A stretch of 64,000 bases of DNA from Pseudomonas sp. M47T1 (GCF_000263855.1 NZ_AJWX01000029.1:19256-83255); one strand, 5' to 3'; positions 20,171-32,027 are shown, counted from the first letter of the stretch. A program made the numbers and translations. Notes: generated by a model from the letters alone, not told the origin.

Positions 20171-20597
20171 ACAGCTGCTTGGCGCGCTGGCAGAAAGCGT
20201 CCACCAGGGTATTGGCCGCCTGGTTGAACAGCGGCCCCAGGGTGGCGCGCACGATGGACCCGGCGTAATCGAAGGACATGTCCAGGCTGATCTTGCAGGC
20301 CTTCTCGCCCAGCGGCTTGAATACCCAGAGGCCATGCAGTTGGCTGAACGGACCTTCTTCAAGGTTCATTTCAATGGTCTTGCCCGGCACCAGCACATTT
20401 TTCGTGACAAATTTCTGGGAGAGGCCGCCCTTGGCCACTTCCAGGCTGGCGCGCATCGAGGTGTCGCTGGCCTCCAGCACCGTGCTCGACGAACACCACG
20501 GCAGGAACTCGGGGTAGCTCGCCACATCGTTGACCAGGTCGTACAAGGCCTGTGCGGGGTAAGGCAACAGGGCCGAACGTTGGATATGCGTAGTCAT
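20163..20597 (-). CDS. ratA: RatA/CoQ10-type START-domain protein
   Basis: A 144-residue polyketide-cyclase/START-like protein. In E. coli RatA was reported to block 70S assembly; the same family binds coenzyme Q. Characteristic sequences: THIQRSALLPYPAQALYDLVNDVASYPEFLPWCSSSTV, the middle FVTKNVLVPGKTIEMNL and the end FDYAGSIVRATLGPLFNQAANTLVDAFCQRA. It is divergent from smpB across 153 bp, a conserved neighbourhood (smpB / ratA-rnfH / bamE / fur). Confidence 0.93.
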   Translation of the reverse strand: MTTHIQRSALLPYPAQALYDLVNDVASYPEFLPWCSSSTVLEASDTSMRASLEVAKGGLSQKFVTKNVLVPGKTIEMNLEEGPFSQLHGLWVFKPLGEKACKISLDMSFDYAGSIVRATLGPLFNQAANTLVDAFCQRAKQLYG

Positions 20598-20750
20598 GAG
20601 TGCGTCATTTCCTCCGGTGCCTATCAGTCGACAGCAACTGGGCCCAGGTGATCAAAAAAGATCGCGCATTGTCCGGGATTCACCGCACAGGCTCAAGCAC
20701 GTAGCTACACCGTAGCCGACAACGTCGCGACTGCCTATAATGCGCCCCCT

Positions 20751-21233
20751 ATGGCCAAACAAAAGAAACACCCCGAAGGGACTATCGCGCAGAACAAGAA
20801 GGCGCGACACGATTACTTCATCGAACACAAGTTCGAGGCCGGCCTGGTCCTGTCCGGTTGGGAAGTAAAAAGTCTGCGTGCCGGCAAGGCGCAGTTGATC
20901 GACAGCTACGTCCTGCTCAAGGATGGCGAAGCCTGGCTGCTGGGCAGCCATATCACGCCTTTGACAGCGGCCAGCACACACGTCATCGCTGACCCGGTTC
21001 GTACCCGTAAACTGCTGCTCAACAAGCGCGAGCTGGAAAAACTGTTCACCCTGGTGCAACAGAAAGGCTATGCGTGCGTGGCGCTGTCCATGTACTGGAA
21101 GCAGCACCTGATCAAGTGCGAAATTGCGCTGGGCAAGGGCAAGAAGGAATACGACAAGCGCCATACCGAGCGTGAACGTGATTCCGACCGCGAACTGCAC
21201 CGCGCCGTGCGCACCAAGGGCAAGGACGAGTAG
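20751..21233 (+). CDS. smpB: SsrA-binding protein SmpB
   Basis: Binds tmRNA and delivers it to stalled ribosomes for trans-translation. The 160-residue OB-fold protein has IAQNKKARHDYFIEHKFEAGLVLSGWEVKSLRAGKAQL, WLLGSHITPL, RTRKLLLNKRELEKLF, and ALGKGKKEYDKRHTERERD; the basic C-terminal tail enters the mRNA channel. Its RNA partner ssrA lies about 9.4 kb downstream, separated by the lactate locus. Confidence 0.98.
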   Translation: MAKQKKHPEGTIAQNKKARHDYFIEHKFEAGLVLSGWEVKSLRAGKAQLIDSYVLLKDGEAWLLGSHITPLTAASTHVIADPVRTRKLLLNKRELEKLFTLVQQKGYACVALSMYWKQHLIKCEIALGKGKKEYDKRHTERERDSDRELHRAVRTKGKDE

Positions 21234-21267
21234 TCCCAACGCCTGCGAACCCCCATCGGCCACACTT

Positions 21268-21354
21268 GTGGGGGCGGGCTCTGCCCGCGAAAAGAACACC
21301 GCTCAGTGTCAGGCACACTGCGGCGTTCGCTTCGCGGGCAGAGCCCGCATCCAC
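21268..21354. repeat. REP-like palindromic pair between smpB and lldR
   Basis: Inverted units starting GTGGGGGCGGGCTCTGCCCGC and ending GCGGGCAGAGCCCGCATCCAC flank a 40-bp spacer. Same family as the repeat after recN. Confidence 0.8.
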
Positions 21355-21369
21355 AGGGGCCATGTAGGT

Positions 21370-22137
21370 TTACAGCCCTTTACGGCGCTCTGCCCTTGCC
21401 ACACGCTGCACCTGCTGCCTGACTTCATCCAGCACTTCCTGCACATACAGGATGTGACGGCTGGAGATCTCTCGGGCCTCTTCCGCTCGCCCTTCGATAA
21501 TGGCCTGGTACAACTCGCGATGCTGGCTGATCAGCATGTCGCGGGTTTCCGTACGCTGCTTGTACATGCCGCCAATGTTGATCACCACGTTGCGCTTCAA
21601 CAGGTCGAACAGCCCACGAATGGTGTGCAGTAACACCGCATTGTGGCTGGCCTCGGCAATGGCTAAATGGAAGTTGGCATCGGCCGCGCCCTCTTCGGCG
21701 CGGGTCACCTTGTCTTCCCGGGCGTAGCAGTCCAGCAGCGCCTCGAATGCCACCTTCAAGCGCTCACGGTCCAGCTCCGTGGCCCGCTGCGCTGCGTAGT
21801 AGGCACACGACGCCTCCAGGGTGTGACGAAACTCCAGCAGGTCGCGCTGGGACTCGGGGTTGCTTTCCAGCAACTGCATCAGCGGGTCGCTGAAGGTAGA
21901 ACCCAGCGACTCCACTACATAGTTACCCCCACCCTGCCGGCTCATCAGCATGCCCTTGGCCACCAGTTTCTGAATAGCCTCGCGCAGCGACGGCCGTGAC
22001 ACGCCAAACTGCTCCGCCAGCGCCCGCTCGGCAGGCAAGCGCTCGCCGGCACGCAGGGTGCCCTCCAGAATCATGCCTTCCAGCCGCTCGACGATATCGT
22101 CGGACAAACGCCGCTGCCGAACCTGATCAAACGCCAT
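21370..22137 (-). CDS. lldR: GntR/FadR-family lactate regulator LldR
   Basis: Lactate-responsive repressor of the adjacent divergent operon. The frame runs open far upstream under lldP, but the ATG at 22137 (MAFDQVRQRRLSDDIVERLEGMI) gives 255 residues. The winged helix contains GERLPAERALAEQFGVSRPSLREAIQKLVAKGML. The C-terminal FCD domain shows the metal/ligand His and Asp pattern (DANFHLAIAEASHN; ISSRHILYVQEVL). A palindromic operator candidate lies about 100 bp upstream, before lldP. Confidence 0.92.
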   Translation of the reverse strand: MAFDQVRQRRLSDDIVERLEGMILEGTLRAGERLPAERALAEQFGVSRPSLREAIQKLVAKGMLMSRQGGGNYVVESLGSTFSDPLMQLLESNPESQRDLLEFRHTLEASCAYYAAQRATELDRERLKVAFEALLDCYAREDKVTRAEEGAADANFHLAIAEASHNAVLLHTIRGLFDLLKRNVVINIGGMYKQRTETRDMLISQHRELYQAIIEGRAEEAREISSRHILYVQEVLDEVRQQVQRVARAERRKGL

Positions 22138-22234
22138 CCACCACCTCTTCCACTCATCGAACTGCGACCAAAGTTGCACGGTGACAAATTGACACACCAC
22201 CAACAGGGGTTTTAACCTAGCACCGCTGCATTGT

Positions 22235-22253
22235 AAATTGGTATTACCAATTT
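22235..22253. promoter_or_regulatory. Putative LldR operator
   Basis: AAATTGGTATTACCAATTT is a 19-bp perfect palindrome around its centre, containing the GGT-N3-ACC core expected for FadR-subfamily GntR proteins. It lies in the divergent lldR-lldP gap, about 50 bp before lldP. Confidence 0.8.
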
Positions 22254-22302
22254 GCCAACAGCCGCGAAGTGCCTGACCAACAACAATTAGGGGCCACCCC
22301 AC

Positions 22303-23997
22303 ATGCAAACCTGGCAACAACTCTACAGCCCGCTCGGCAGCCTTGGCCTGTCCGCGTTCGCGGCCGTTATCCCGATCGTCTTCTTCTTCCTCGCCTTGGC
22401 CGTGCTGCGCCTCAAAGGCCATGTGGCCGGCAGCATCACCCTGGTGCTGGCCATCCTGGTGGCGATCTTTGCTTTCCGCATGCCCCCCGACATGGCCCTG
22501 GCTGCGGCGGGGTATGGCTTCATCTACGGCCTGTGGCCCATCGCCTGGATCATCGTGGCAGCGGTGTTCCTGTACAAGCTGACGGTGAAAAGCGGCCAGT
22601 TCGAAATCATCCGCAGCTCGGTACTGTCCATCACCGACGACCAGCGCTTGCAGGTGCTGCTGATTGGTTTCTGTTTCGGTGCGTTCCTGGAAGGCGCCGC
22701 CGGTTTCGGCGCGCCCGTGGCCATCACCGCCGCACTGCTGGTGGGGCTGGGCTTCAACCCGCTGTACGCGGCCGGCCTGTGCCTGATCGCCAACACCGCG
22801 CCCGTGGCCTTCGGCGCCCTGGGCATCCCGATTATCGTGGCCGGCCAGGTCACCGGCATCGACGCCTTCAAGATCGGCGCCATGGCCGGCCGCCAACTGC
22901 CACTGCTGTCGGTGTTCGTGCCGTTCTGGCTGGTGTTCATGATGGACGGCATGCGCGGCGTGCGCGAAACCTGGCCCGCCGCCCTGGTGGCCGGCGCCAG
23001 CTTTGCCATCACCCAGTATTTCACCTCCAACTTCATTGGCCCGGAACTGCCCGACATCACCTCGGCGCTGGTCAGCCTGGTGGCCCTCACCCTGTTCCTG
23101 AAAGTCTGGCAGCCGCACCGCAGTGCCGGTGACCACATTGCCGGTACTGCGCAAGGCGCGTCTGCAGTGGCCAGCGTCGGCGGCTTCGGCAAACCACGCA
23201 CCCAGCTGGATTCGCCCTACAGCTTTGGCGAGATTTTCAAGGCGTGGTCACCGTTCCTGATCCTCACCGTGCTGGTCACGGTCTGGACCCTCAAGCCCTT
23301 CAAGGCGCTGTTCGCCGCCGGCGGTGCGATGTACGCCACGGTGTTCAACTTCGCCATCGCGCACCTGGACCAACTGGTGATCAAGGTCGCGCCGATTGCC
23401 GCTACCCCCACGCCCATCGCCGCCGTGTTCAAGCTCGACCCCATCGCCGCCACCGGCACCGCCATCTTCCTGGCCGCCGTGGTGTCGATGCTGGTCTTGA
23501 AGATCAAGCTCAGAATTGGTCTTACCACTTTTGTCGAAACCCTGTATGAGCTGCGCTGGCCCATCCTGTCCATCGGCATGGTGCTGGCGTTCGCCTTCGT
23601 CACCAACTACTCGGGCATGTCTTCCACCATGGCTCTGGTGCTGGCGGCTACCGGCGCAGCGTTCCCATTCTTCTCGCCGTTCCTGGGCTGGCTGGGCGTT
23701 TTCCTCACCGGTTCCGACACCTCGTCCAACGCCCTGTTCAGCTCGCTGCAAGCCACCACCGCGCACCAGATCAACGTCAGCGACACGCTGCTGGTGGCCG
23801 CCAATACCAGCGGTGGCGTGACCGGCAAGATGATCTCGCCGCAGTCCATTGCCGTGGCCTGCGCCGCCACCGGCCTGGTGGGCAAAGAGTCCGACCTGTT
23901 CCGTTTTACGCTCAAGCACAGCCTGTTCTTCGCCACCATCGTCGGTCTGATCACCCTGGCCCAGGCGTACTGGTTCACCGGCATGTTGGTGCATTGA
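22303..23997 (+). CDS. lldP: L-lactate permease
   Basis: Lactate/glycolate proton symporter in the inner membrane. The 564-residue protein has about 12 or more hydrophobic segments and LctP-family signatures: FCFGAFLEGAAGFGAPVAITAALL near residue 125, NTAPVAFGALGIPI, and the C-terminal FLTGSDTSSNALFSSLQ and NTSGGVTGKMISPQSIAVA. It is the first gene of the lactate operon, under the palindromic operator. A GC-rich hairpin (CCGGCCTTCGCGGCCGG) lies in the 93-bp gap to the next gene. Confidence 0.96.
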   Translation: MQTWQQLYSPLGSLGLSAFAAVIPIVFFFLALAVLRLKGHVAGSITLVLAILVAIFAFRMPPDMALAAAGYGFIYGLWPIAWIIVAAVFLYKLTVKSGQFEIIRSSVLSITDDQRLQVLLIGFCFGAFLEGAAGFGAPVAITAALLVGLGFNPLYAAGLCLIANTAPVAFGALGIPIIVAGQVTGIDAFKIGAMAGRQLPLLSVFVPFWLVFMMDGMRGVRETWPAALVAGASFAITQYFTSNFIGPELPDITSALVSLVALTLFLKVWQPHRSAGDHIAGTAQGASAVASVGGFGKPRTQLDSPYSFGEIFKAWSPFLILTVLVTVWTLKPFKALFAAGGAMYATVFNFAIAHLDQLVIKVAPIAATPTPIAAVFKLDPIAATGTAIFLAAVVSMLVLKIKLRIGLTTFVETLYELRWPILSIGMVLAFAFVTNYSGMSSTMALVLAATGAAFPFFSPFLGWLGVFLTGSDTSSNALFSSLQATTAHQINVSDTLLVAANTSGGVTGKMISPQSIAVACAATGLVGKESDLFRFTLKHSLFFATIVGLITLAQAYWFTGMLVH

Positions 23998-24090
23998 TGC
24001 AACACGCCCGGCGCTGCCCGTGGTGGCGCCGGTACTGATAACCCCGGCCTTCGCGGCCGGATAACCGGGCCCACCCGGAGACCACGCCTG

Positions 24091-24915
24091 ATGAGCGAGC
24101 TTTTCTACAACGCCGTACCCAATGCCACCCGCGTGGCCCCGCCCATTCCCAAGCCACGCAGCTACCCGGCCAGCAAACCCGCGCGGGTGTACCTGTTCGG
24201 CACTTGCGTGGTGGACTTGTTCTACCCCGACGCCGGCATGGACGCGATACGCCTGTTGGAACGCGAAGGCATCCGTGTGGACTTCCCCGAAGGCCAAAGC
24301 TGTTGCGGCCAACCCGCCTACACCAGTGGTTACACCGACCAGGCGCGGGACGTGGCGCGCGCACAGCTGCAACTGTTTGCCAACGAGCAACCGGTGGTGG
24401 TGCCCTCCGGCTCCTGCGCCGGCATGCTGCGCCAGCACTATGCCGACCTGTTCAAGGACGAGCCCCAAACGCTCAAGCACGTGCAGTCCCTGGCTGAGCG
24501 AACCTATGAACTGGCCGAGTTCCTGCTGCACGTGTGCAAGGTGCAGCTCAAGGACAGCGGCCAGCCGGTGAAAGTCGCGTTGCACACCTCATGCTCCGCT
24601 CGCCGGGAAATGAACACCCACCTGCACGGCCGCGCCCTGCTGGCGCAACTGGCCAACGTCGAGCGCGTGGACCACAGCCACGAAAGCGAATGCTGCGGCT
24701 TTGGCGGCACCTTCAGCGTGCGCATGCCGGACATCTCCGGCGCCATGGTTGCCGACAAAACCCGTAACCTGAAGGCGTCCGGTGCCCACCAGGTGCTGAG
24801 CGCCGACTGCGGCTGCCTGATGAACATCAACGGCGCCCTGGAAAAACAACGCGAAGCCCTGCGCGGCCAGCACCTGGCCACGTTCCTGTGGCAACGCAGC
24901 GCAGGTGCCCAATGA
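24091..24915 (+). CDS. lutA: L-lactate oxidation complex subunit LutA (YkgE/LldE type)
   Basis: Subunit of the LutABC iron-sulfur L-lactate oxidase system. The 274-residue protein carries two cysteine-rich CCG domains: FGTCVVDLFYPDAG with SCCGQPAY near residue 70, and HTSCSARREM with SECCGFGGTF near 205. SADCGCLMNI follows near 232. The stop overlaps the lutB start (ATGA). LutABC is known to replace the flavoprotein LldD in some bacteria, and no lldD is present here. Confidence 0.92.
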   Translation: MSELFYNAVPNATRVAPPIPKPRSYPASKPARVYLFGTCVVDLFYPDAGMDAIRLLEREGIRVDFPEGQSCCGQPAYTSGYTDQARDVARAQLQLFANEQPVVVPSGSCAGMLRQHYADLFKDEPQTLKHVQSLAERTYELAEFLLHVCKVQLKDSGQPVKVALHTSCSARREMNTHLHGRALLAQLANVERVDHSHESECCGFGGTFSVRMPDISGAMVADKTRNLKASGAHQVLSADCGCLMNINGALEKQREALRGQHLATFLWQRSAGAQ

Positions 24916-26369
24916 ACTCCCAGGCCCGCATTCCTACCGTCGAAGTGGAAGAAGACTTCCGCACCCGCGCCCACAACGCCCTGGGCGACCCGCAACTGCG
25001 CAGCAATTTCCGCACCGCCATGGACTCGCTGATGACCAAGCGTGCCGTGGCCTTCGCCGACCCCGACGAGCGTGAGCAACTGCGTGCCCTGGGCAACGCC
25101 ATTCGCGCCCGCGCCCTGTCGAAACTGCCCGACCTGCTGGAAACCCTGGAACGCAACCTCACCCGCAACGGCGTGCAGGTGCACTGGGCTGAAACCGTGG
25201 ACGAAGCCAACGCCATCGTCCAGGGCATCATCGACAGCCATGGCGCCAAGCAGGTGATCAAGGGCAAGTCCATGGTCAGTGAAGAGATGGAGATGAACCA
25301 TGCCCTCGAAGCACGCGGCATTGAGTGCCTGGAATCGGACATGGGCGAATACATCGTCCAGCTAGACCACGAAAAGCCCTCGCACATCATCATGCCAGCC
25401 ATTCACAAAAACGCCGGCCAGGTGGCCTCGTTGTTCCACGACAAACTGGGCGTGGAATACACCAAAGACGTCGACCAACTGATCCAGATAGGCCGCCGCG
25501 TGCTGCGCCAGAAGTTCTTCGAAGCCGACATCGGCGTGTCCGGGGTCAACTTCGCCGTGGCCGAAACCGGCACCCTGCTGCTGGTGGAAAACGAAGGCAA
25601 CGGGCGCATGTCCACCACCGTGCCGCCCGTGCACATCGCCGTCACCGGCATTGAAAAGGTGGTGGAGAACCTGCGCGACACCGTCCCCCTGCTGTCGCTG
25701 CTGACCCGTTCGGCGCTGGGCATTCCCATCACCACCTACGTCAACATGATCAGCGGCCCGCGCAAGGCCGACGAGCGCGACGGCCCCCAGCAAGTGCACC
25801 TGGTGCTGCTGGACAACGGTCGCAGCCAGGCCTTTGCCGACAGCGAACTGCGCCAGACCCTCAACTGCATCCGCTGCGGCGCCTGCATGAACCACTGCCC
25901 GGTGTACACCCGCGTCGGCGGCCACACCTACGGTGAGGTGTACCCCGGCCCCATCGGCAAAATCATCACCCCGCACATGGTGGGCCTGGCCAAGGTGCCC
26001 GACCACCCCAGCGCCTCGTCGTTGTGCGGCGCCTGCGGTGAAGTGTGCCCGGTGAAAATTCCAATCCCGGCCATCCTGCGTCGGCTGCGCGAAGAAAACG
26101 TCAAAGCCCCCGACAGCCCTCATCCAGTGATGCGCGGCCAGGGCAGCAAGTACTCGCGCAAGGAACGGTTCATCTGGAACGCCTGGGCGAAACTCAACAG
26201 CTCGCCCACCCTCTATAAGCTGTTCAGCTTCTTCGCCACCCGCCTGCGCAACCTTGCGCCCAACAACATCGGGCCCTGGACGCAAAACCACAGCGCACCG
26301 AAACCTGCCGCGCGATCGTTGCACGACCTGGCCCGCGAGCACCTGGCCAAACAGGGAGGCCGCCCATGA
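24912..26369 (+). CDS. lutB: L-lactate oxidation iron-sulfur protein LutB (YkgF type)
   Basis: The 485-residue DUF162/LUD-domain ferredoxin-like protein likely passes electrons from lactate. The start at 24912 (MNSQARIPTVEVEEDF) follows from the ATGA overlap with lutA. The LUD domain covers about residues 70-290 (KQVIKGKSMVSEEMEMNHAL; ITTYVNMISGPRKADERDGPQQVHLVLLDNGR). Two 4Fe-4S motifs follow: CIRCGACMNHCPVY near 316 and CGACGEVCPVKIP near 366. The LUD domain also occurs in lutC. Confidence 0.94.
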   Translation: MNSQARIPTVEVEEDFRTRAHNALGDPQLRSNFRTAMDSLMTKRAVAFADPDEREQLRALGNAIRARALSKLPDLLETLERNLTRNGVQVHWAETVDEANAIVQGIIDSHGAKQVIKGKSMVSEEMEMNHALEARGIECLESDMGEYIVQLDHEKPSHIIMPAIHKNAGQVASLFHDKLGVEYTKDVDQLIQIGRRVLRQKFFEADIGVSGVNFAVAETGTLLLVENEGNGRMSTTVPPVHIAVTGIEKVVENLRDTVPLLSLLTRSALGIPITTYVNMISGPRKADERDGPQQVHLVLLDNGRSQAFADSELRQTLNCIRCGACMNHCPVYTRVGGHTYGEVYPGPIGKIITPHMVGLAKVPDHPSASSLCGACGEVCPVKIPIPAILRRLREENVKAPDSPHPVMRGQGSKYSRKERFIWNAWAKLNSSPTLYKLFSFFATRLRNLAPNNIGPWTQNHSAPKPAARSLHDLAREHLAKQGGRP

Positions 26370-27033
26370 GCGCCAAGCAGAACATCCTCGCCAAACTGCG
26401 CAACAGCCTGGAAGGCACCACGCCCATTGTGGATAACTTCGACGAGGCGCTGGTGACCGCGCCCTGGACTTATCCACAAGGCGAGCGCATTGCCCAGCTG
26501 CGCACACTGATGGAAGCGGTGCACACCGACATCCACCTCACCACCAATGCCAACTGGCCCGCGTTGCTTGCCCAGCTGCTGCGCGACCGGCAACTGCCCA
26601 ACCTGCTGATAGCCCCGGCCACCGAGTACGGCCAACGTGTCACCCAGTACTGGCAAGCCCACGGCGACCTGCCCACACTCACGGCCTACGACCGCCCGGT
26701 AGAAGAATGGAAGGCTGCACTGTTCAACGACACCGCCGCCGGCCTGACCAGCACCCTGGGCGCCATCGCCGCCACCGGTAGCCTGATCCTGTGGCCCACC
26801 CGCGAAGAACCACGCCTCATGAGCCTGGTACCGCCGGTGCATTTCGCCCTGCTCAAGGCCAGCGAAATCCACGACAACTTCTATCAAGTGCAGCAGCAAT
26901 TCAACTGGGCCGGCGGCATGCCCACCAATGCACTGCTAATCTCCGGCCCGTCGAAAACCGCTGACATCGAACAAGTACTGGCCTACGGCGCCCACGGGCC
27001 CAAAGACCTGGTGGTACTGATTCTGGAGGACCA

Positions 27034-27037
<4 letters not shown>
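26366..27037 (+). CDS. lutC: L-lactate oxidation protein LutC (YkgG type)
   Basis: The 223-residue LUD-domain protein begins MSAKQNILAKLRNSL and has the family core LTSTLGAIAATGSLILWPTREEPRLMSLVPPVHFALLKASEI, with the C-terminal LLISGPSKTADIEQVLAYGAHGPKDLVVLILED. ATGA overlaps on both sides (lutB and the dehydrogenase) show tight coupling in one operon. Confidence 0.93.
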
Positions 27038-29835
<2,798 letters not shown>

Positions 29836-29844
<9 letters not shown>

Positions 29845-29950
29845 GCACTCTGCTTTCGGTTAGGGAGCCTTATTCACAATCCATCTGGGCACCCTGTTTT
29901 CGATGTAGGAACTCTGCCCACAATTTATCTGGGCACCCCGATTCCTATGT
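29836..29950. repeat. 44-bp imperfect direct repeats across the D-lactate dehydrogenase stop
   Basis: Units at 29836-29879, 29880-29923 and a partial unit from 29924 share TCCATCTGGGCACCCTG... and end in CACAA. The first unit contains the TGA stop codon of the upstream gene, so the repeat seems to have grown from the gene's own 3' end. No coding role is visible. Confidence 0.8.
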
Positions 29951-30030
29951 GGGAGCGGGCTCTGCCCGCGAAGGGCACGCCGCGCATTACTTGACACACC
30001 GCCGCGCCTGCTTCGCGGCCACAGGCCACC
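29949..30030. repeat. REP-like palindromic unit before ssrA region
   Basis: GTGGGAGCGGGCTCTGCCCGC followed by a degenerate inverted partner (GCCTGCTTCGCGGCCACAGGC). Third member of the REP family in this window. The remainder of 30031-30229 has no recognisable gene and should hold the promoter of the small secreted-protein gene. Confidence 0.75.
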
Positions 30031-30229
30031 TCGGTCCCTCGCCAAACGCCGAAGTATTTTGTTGCAAATGAAAACGCTTTTTCACACTATCCCCGCGCAA
30101 ATATTTCGAACCCCTTCACACGCCCAAAGTCCATCTTTCATGGCCTGTGAAAAAGGCTCAACTCCGCTCGGTGCCTGAGCCTTTCGTGGTCGGCGCTGCC
30201 GAGTCTTCCCCCTGCTGAGGAGACTTACC

Positions 30230-30511
30230 ATGAACCGTCTAACCCTGTCCGGCCTGTGCATGGCCGCCGCCCTGATGACCAGCCACGCCTTCGCCGCCGA
30301 CGACCTGTGCGCCGCCAACCTGCAGAAAATCGACGACGCCGACAAAACCGCCGGCAGCGTCTCTGCGCAGATCATGGAGCAAAACAAGGAAGACATCGAA
30401 AAAGCCAAGGCCGCCCAGGCCAGCGGCGACAAGAAAACCTGCATCGCCCTGTCGGAGCGCGTGTGGCAGTCCATCGACAAAGCCACCAACAGCGACAGCA
30501 AAGGCCAGTAA
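30230..30511 (+). CDS. Small periplasmic protein, function unknown
   Basis: A 93-residue protein starting MNRLTLSGLCMAAALMTSHAFAADD, a clear Sec signal peptide with an AFA cleavage site. The mature part is a predicted helical, charged protein with two cysteines (DDLCAANLQ and KKTCIALSERVW) that could form a disulfide. GGAG precedes the start (CTGAGGAGACTTACC). I do not recognise a function; similar short proteins are common in Pseudomonas. Confidence 0.8.
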   Translation: MNRLTLSGLCMAAALMTSHAFAADDLCAANLQKIDDADKTAGSVSAQIMEQNKEDIEKAKAAQASGDKKTCIALSERVWQSIDKATNSDSKGQ

Positions 30512-30532
30512 CAGGCAAAGCATGACAGACGG

Positions 30533-30561
30533 TCGACTCACGGCGCGTTTTGCCGTACACT
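30533..30561 (+). promoter_or_regulatory. Candidate sigma-70 promoter of ssrA
   Basis: TCGACT (30533-30538), a 17-bp spacer and TACACT (30556-30561) lie about 42 bp before the mature 5' end of tmRNA. The match is moderate. Confidence 0.4.
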
Positions 30562-30602
30562 GATCGTCTGCCCGCTAACGCGGACAGGCAAGAGCAGAAA
30601 GC

Positions 30603-30994
30603 GGGGCCGATTAGGATTCGACGCCGGTAACGAAACTCTAGGTGCATGCCGAGTGGGTAACAGAACTCGTAAATCCACTGTTGCAAACTTTATAATTGCC
30701 AATGATGACAATTACGGGGAATTCGCTCTCGCCGCGTAAGCGGTGTTAGCTTTCCCTTCTGGTAGCTTCGGCTCCAGCAATCGTTAGAGGATGTCTGTAA
30801 ACTCGAAGCGATTGTCATATAGAACAGAATCGTCGCCTAGTACGTTGTGGACGAAGCGCCTAAAACTTACACAACTCGCCTGAAGCACCCTGCCCGTCGG
30901 GCGGCCGAGGGTTAACTCAATAGACACGGCTAAGCATGTAGAACCGACAGCAGAGTACTGGCGGACGGGGGTTCAAATCCCCCCGGCTCCACCA
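30603..30994 (+). ncRNA. ssrA: Transfer-messenger RNA (tmRNA)
   Basis: Rescues stalled ribosomes and tags nascent peptides. The 5' end GGGGCCGATTAGGATTCGACG and 3' end GGGGGTTCAAATCCCCCCGG...CTCCACCA form the tRNA-like domain with a T-arm and an encoded CCA. The tag frame starts at GCC 30698 and ends at TAA 30737-30739, encoding ANDDNYGEFALAA. The 392-nt length is normal. The 3' end doubles as the integration site of the element at 30,997-58,929; integration rebuilds the gene intact. Confidence 0.97.
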
Positions 30995-30996
30995 AA
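30963..30996 (+). repeat. attL: left 34-bp direct repeat of the integrated element
   Basis: The last 32 bases of ssrA plus two A form a 34-bp block (starting GGACGGGGGTTCAAATCC, ending CCACCAAA) repeated exactly at 58896-58929. Integration in the T-arm/acceptor end of tmRNA is a classic tyrosine-integrase target. Confidence 0.95.
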
Positions 30997-31011
30997 TAAG
31001 CTTTACAAATC

Positions 31012-31044
31012 AAGCACTTAGCGATTATCGCAAGTGCTTTTTTT
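31012..31044 (+). terminator. Element-supplied terminator after ssrA
   Basis: AAGCACTT-AGCGATTATCGC-AAGTGCTT followed by TTTTT. It lies just inside attL and replaces the native ssrA terminator, which integration has moved to 58942-58972. Confidence 0.85.
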
Positions 31045-31129
31045 GTGCCCAATTGGGTTGTTTTGGCTCAGAAATGCCAGCTTTATGACAGCCTGGCAAG
31101 TGGAATAAAACCAACACGGTACGCGGCCT

Positions 31130-31762
31130 ATGCCGAAATCCTACTGCAATTATTGTTCGGGCCTCACCAACCATGAGGAGGTCGCCGTCCGCGCGACCAG
31201 TGGGCACGATGGGCACCCAGAGTATCCATGTGAGTGGGGAACGTACTACCGAATGCTGCAGTGTCTCGGCTGCGAAACAGTCGTGCTGCGCGTAGACCAT
31301 TGGCATTCAGAATACGACATGGGTGATCAGAGCGAGTTTTATCCCCCACGCGCATCCCGTCGCCCACCACTCTGGATGTGGCAAATTCCTGATGGATGGC
31401 GAGTTTTACTCGCCGAGATTTACACCGCGCTTCAGGCCGACAGTAAACGCCTGGCTATGATGGGAGCCAGAGCCCTTCTTGACGTCTACATGAACGACAA
31501 CGTAGGAGATCTCCGTACCTTCGATCTTAAGCTCTCGGCATTGGTCGAAAAGGGGCGGATTACGGACAGCGACAAGGCAGTTCTTGTGGCCGCCTTGGAA
31601 GCAGGACATGCGGCCACTCATCGGGGTCATCTGCCATCAGATGCGGACATCGCCCACGCTATGGATATCGTTGAAAACCTACTACAGCGGCATCTCCTTC
31701 AATTCTCCGCGGAAGCTTTGGCCAAGGCCACACCGCCTAGACCGAACAAGAAGCAGGTCTAA
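31130..31762 (+). CDS. DUF4145-domain protein
   Basis: A 210-residue soluble protein. The N-terminus has two Cys-x2-Cys-like pairs (CNYCSGL near residue 6; CLGCETVV near 46), suggesting a small zinc-binding module. The C-terminal half has the DUF4145 pattern (RLAMMGARALLDVYMNDNVGDLRTFDLKLSALVEKGRI...AGHAATHRGHLPSDADIAHAMDIVENLL). DUF4145 occurs in prophage cargo and beside restriction/defence genes; its role is unknown. As the first gene inside attL it is a typical accessory gene. Confidence 0.75.
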   Translation: MPKSYCNYCSGLTNHEEVAVRATSGHDGHPEYPCEWGTYYRMLQCLGCETVVLRVDHWHSEYDMGDQSEFYPPRASRRPPLWMWQIPDGWRVLLAEIYTALQADSKRLAMMGARALLDVYMNDNVGDLRTFDLKLSALVEKGRITDSDKAVLVAALEAGHAATHRGHLPSDADIAHAMDIVENLLQRHLLQFSAEALAKATPPRPNKKQV

Positions 31763-31819
31763 ATTACCGCCAGCAGGGCTCGCAGCGAAGCAATCTCGAT
31801 CAAAAAGAAAGCCCCCACA

Positions 31820-31848
31820 AAAAAACCCGCCTCAAGAGCGGGTTTTTT
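31820..31848. terminator. Bidirectional rho-independent terminator
   Basis: AAAAAACCCGC-CTCAAGA-GCGGGTTTTTT between the convergent DUF4145 gene and the 54-codon gene on the other strand. Confidence 0.9.
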
Positions 31849-31862
31849 GGATAATCCTGGAT

Positions 31863-32027
31863 TCAAGCAGTCAGGATCGGCTCAACCAAACCTTTCGCGG
31901 CACAAATCTCGTGGATATCTTGAGTTGCCTTTTTGTACGAAGCCACCGCCTCGCGGGTACGCTCGGCGTTTTGCTTCCGCTGCTCTGCTGTAGCAGGCTT
32001 GAGATACCTTAACGATTTACCAGTCAT
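31863..32027 (-). CDS. Small hypothetical protein (54 aa)
   Basis: Starts MTGKSLRYLKPATAEQ with GGAG upstream (AGTGGAGATGGCGAT) and ends in EPILTA. It is a basic, helical protein without Cys or membrane segment. It lies 26 bp downstream of the ClpP-like gene on the same strand, so it may be co-expressed with it, perhaps as an adaptor or substrate. I recognise no family. Confidence 0.6.
   Translation of the reverse strand: MTGKSLRYLKPATAEQRKQNAERTREAVASYKKATQDIHEICAAKGLVEPILTA

Noticed and set aside
22138..23154. N-terminal extension of the lldR frame under lldP
   Set aside because: The GntR domain starts at 22137 and the extension is low-complexity antisense of lldP.
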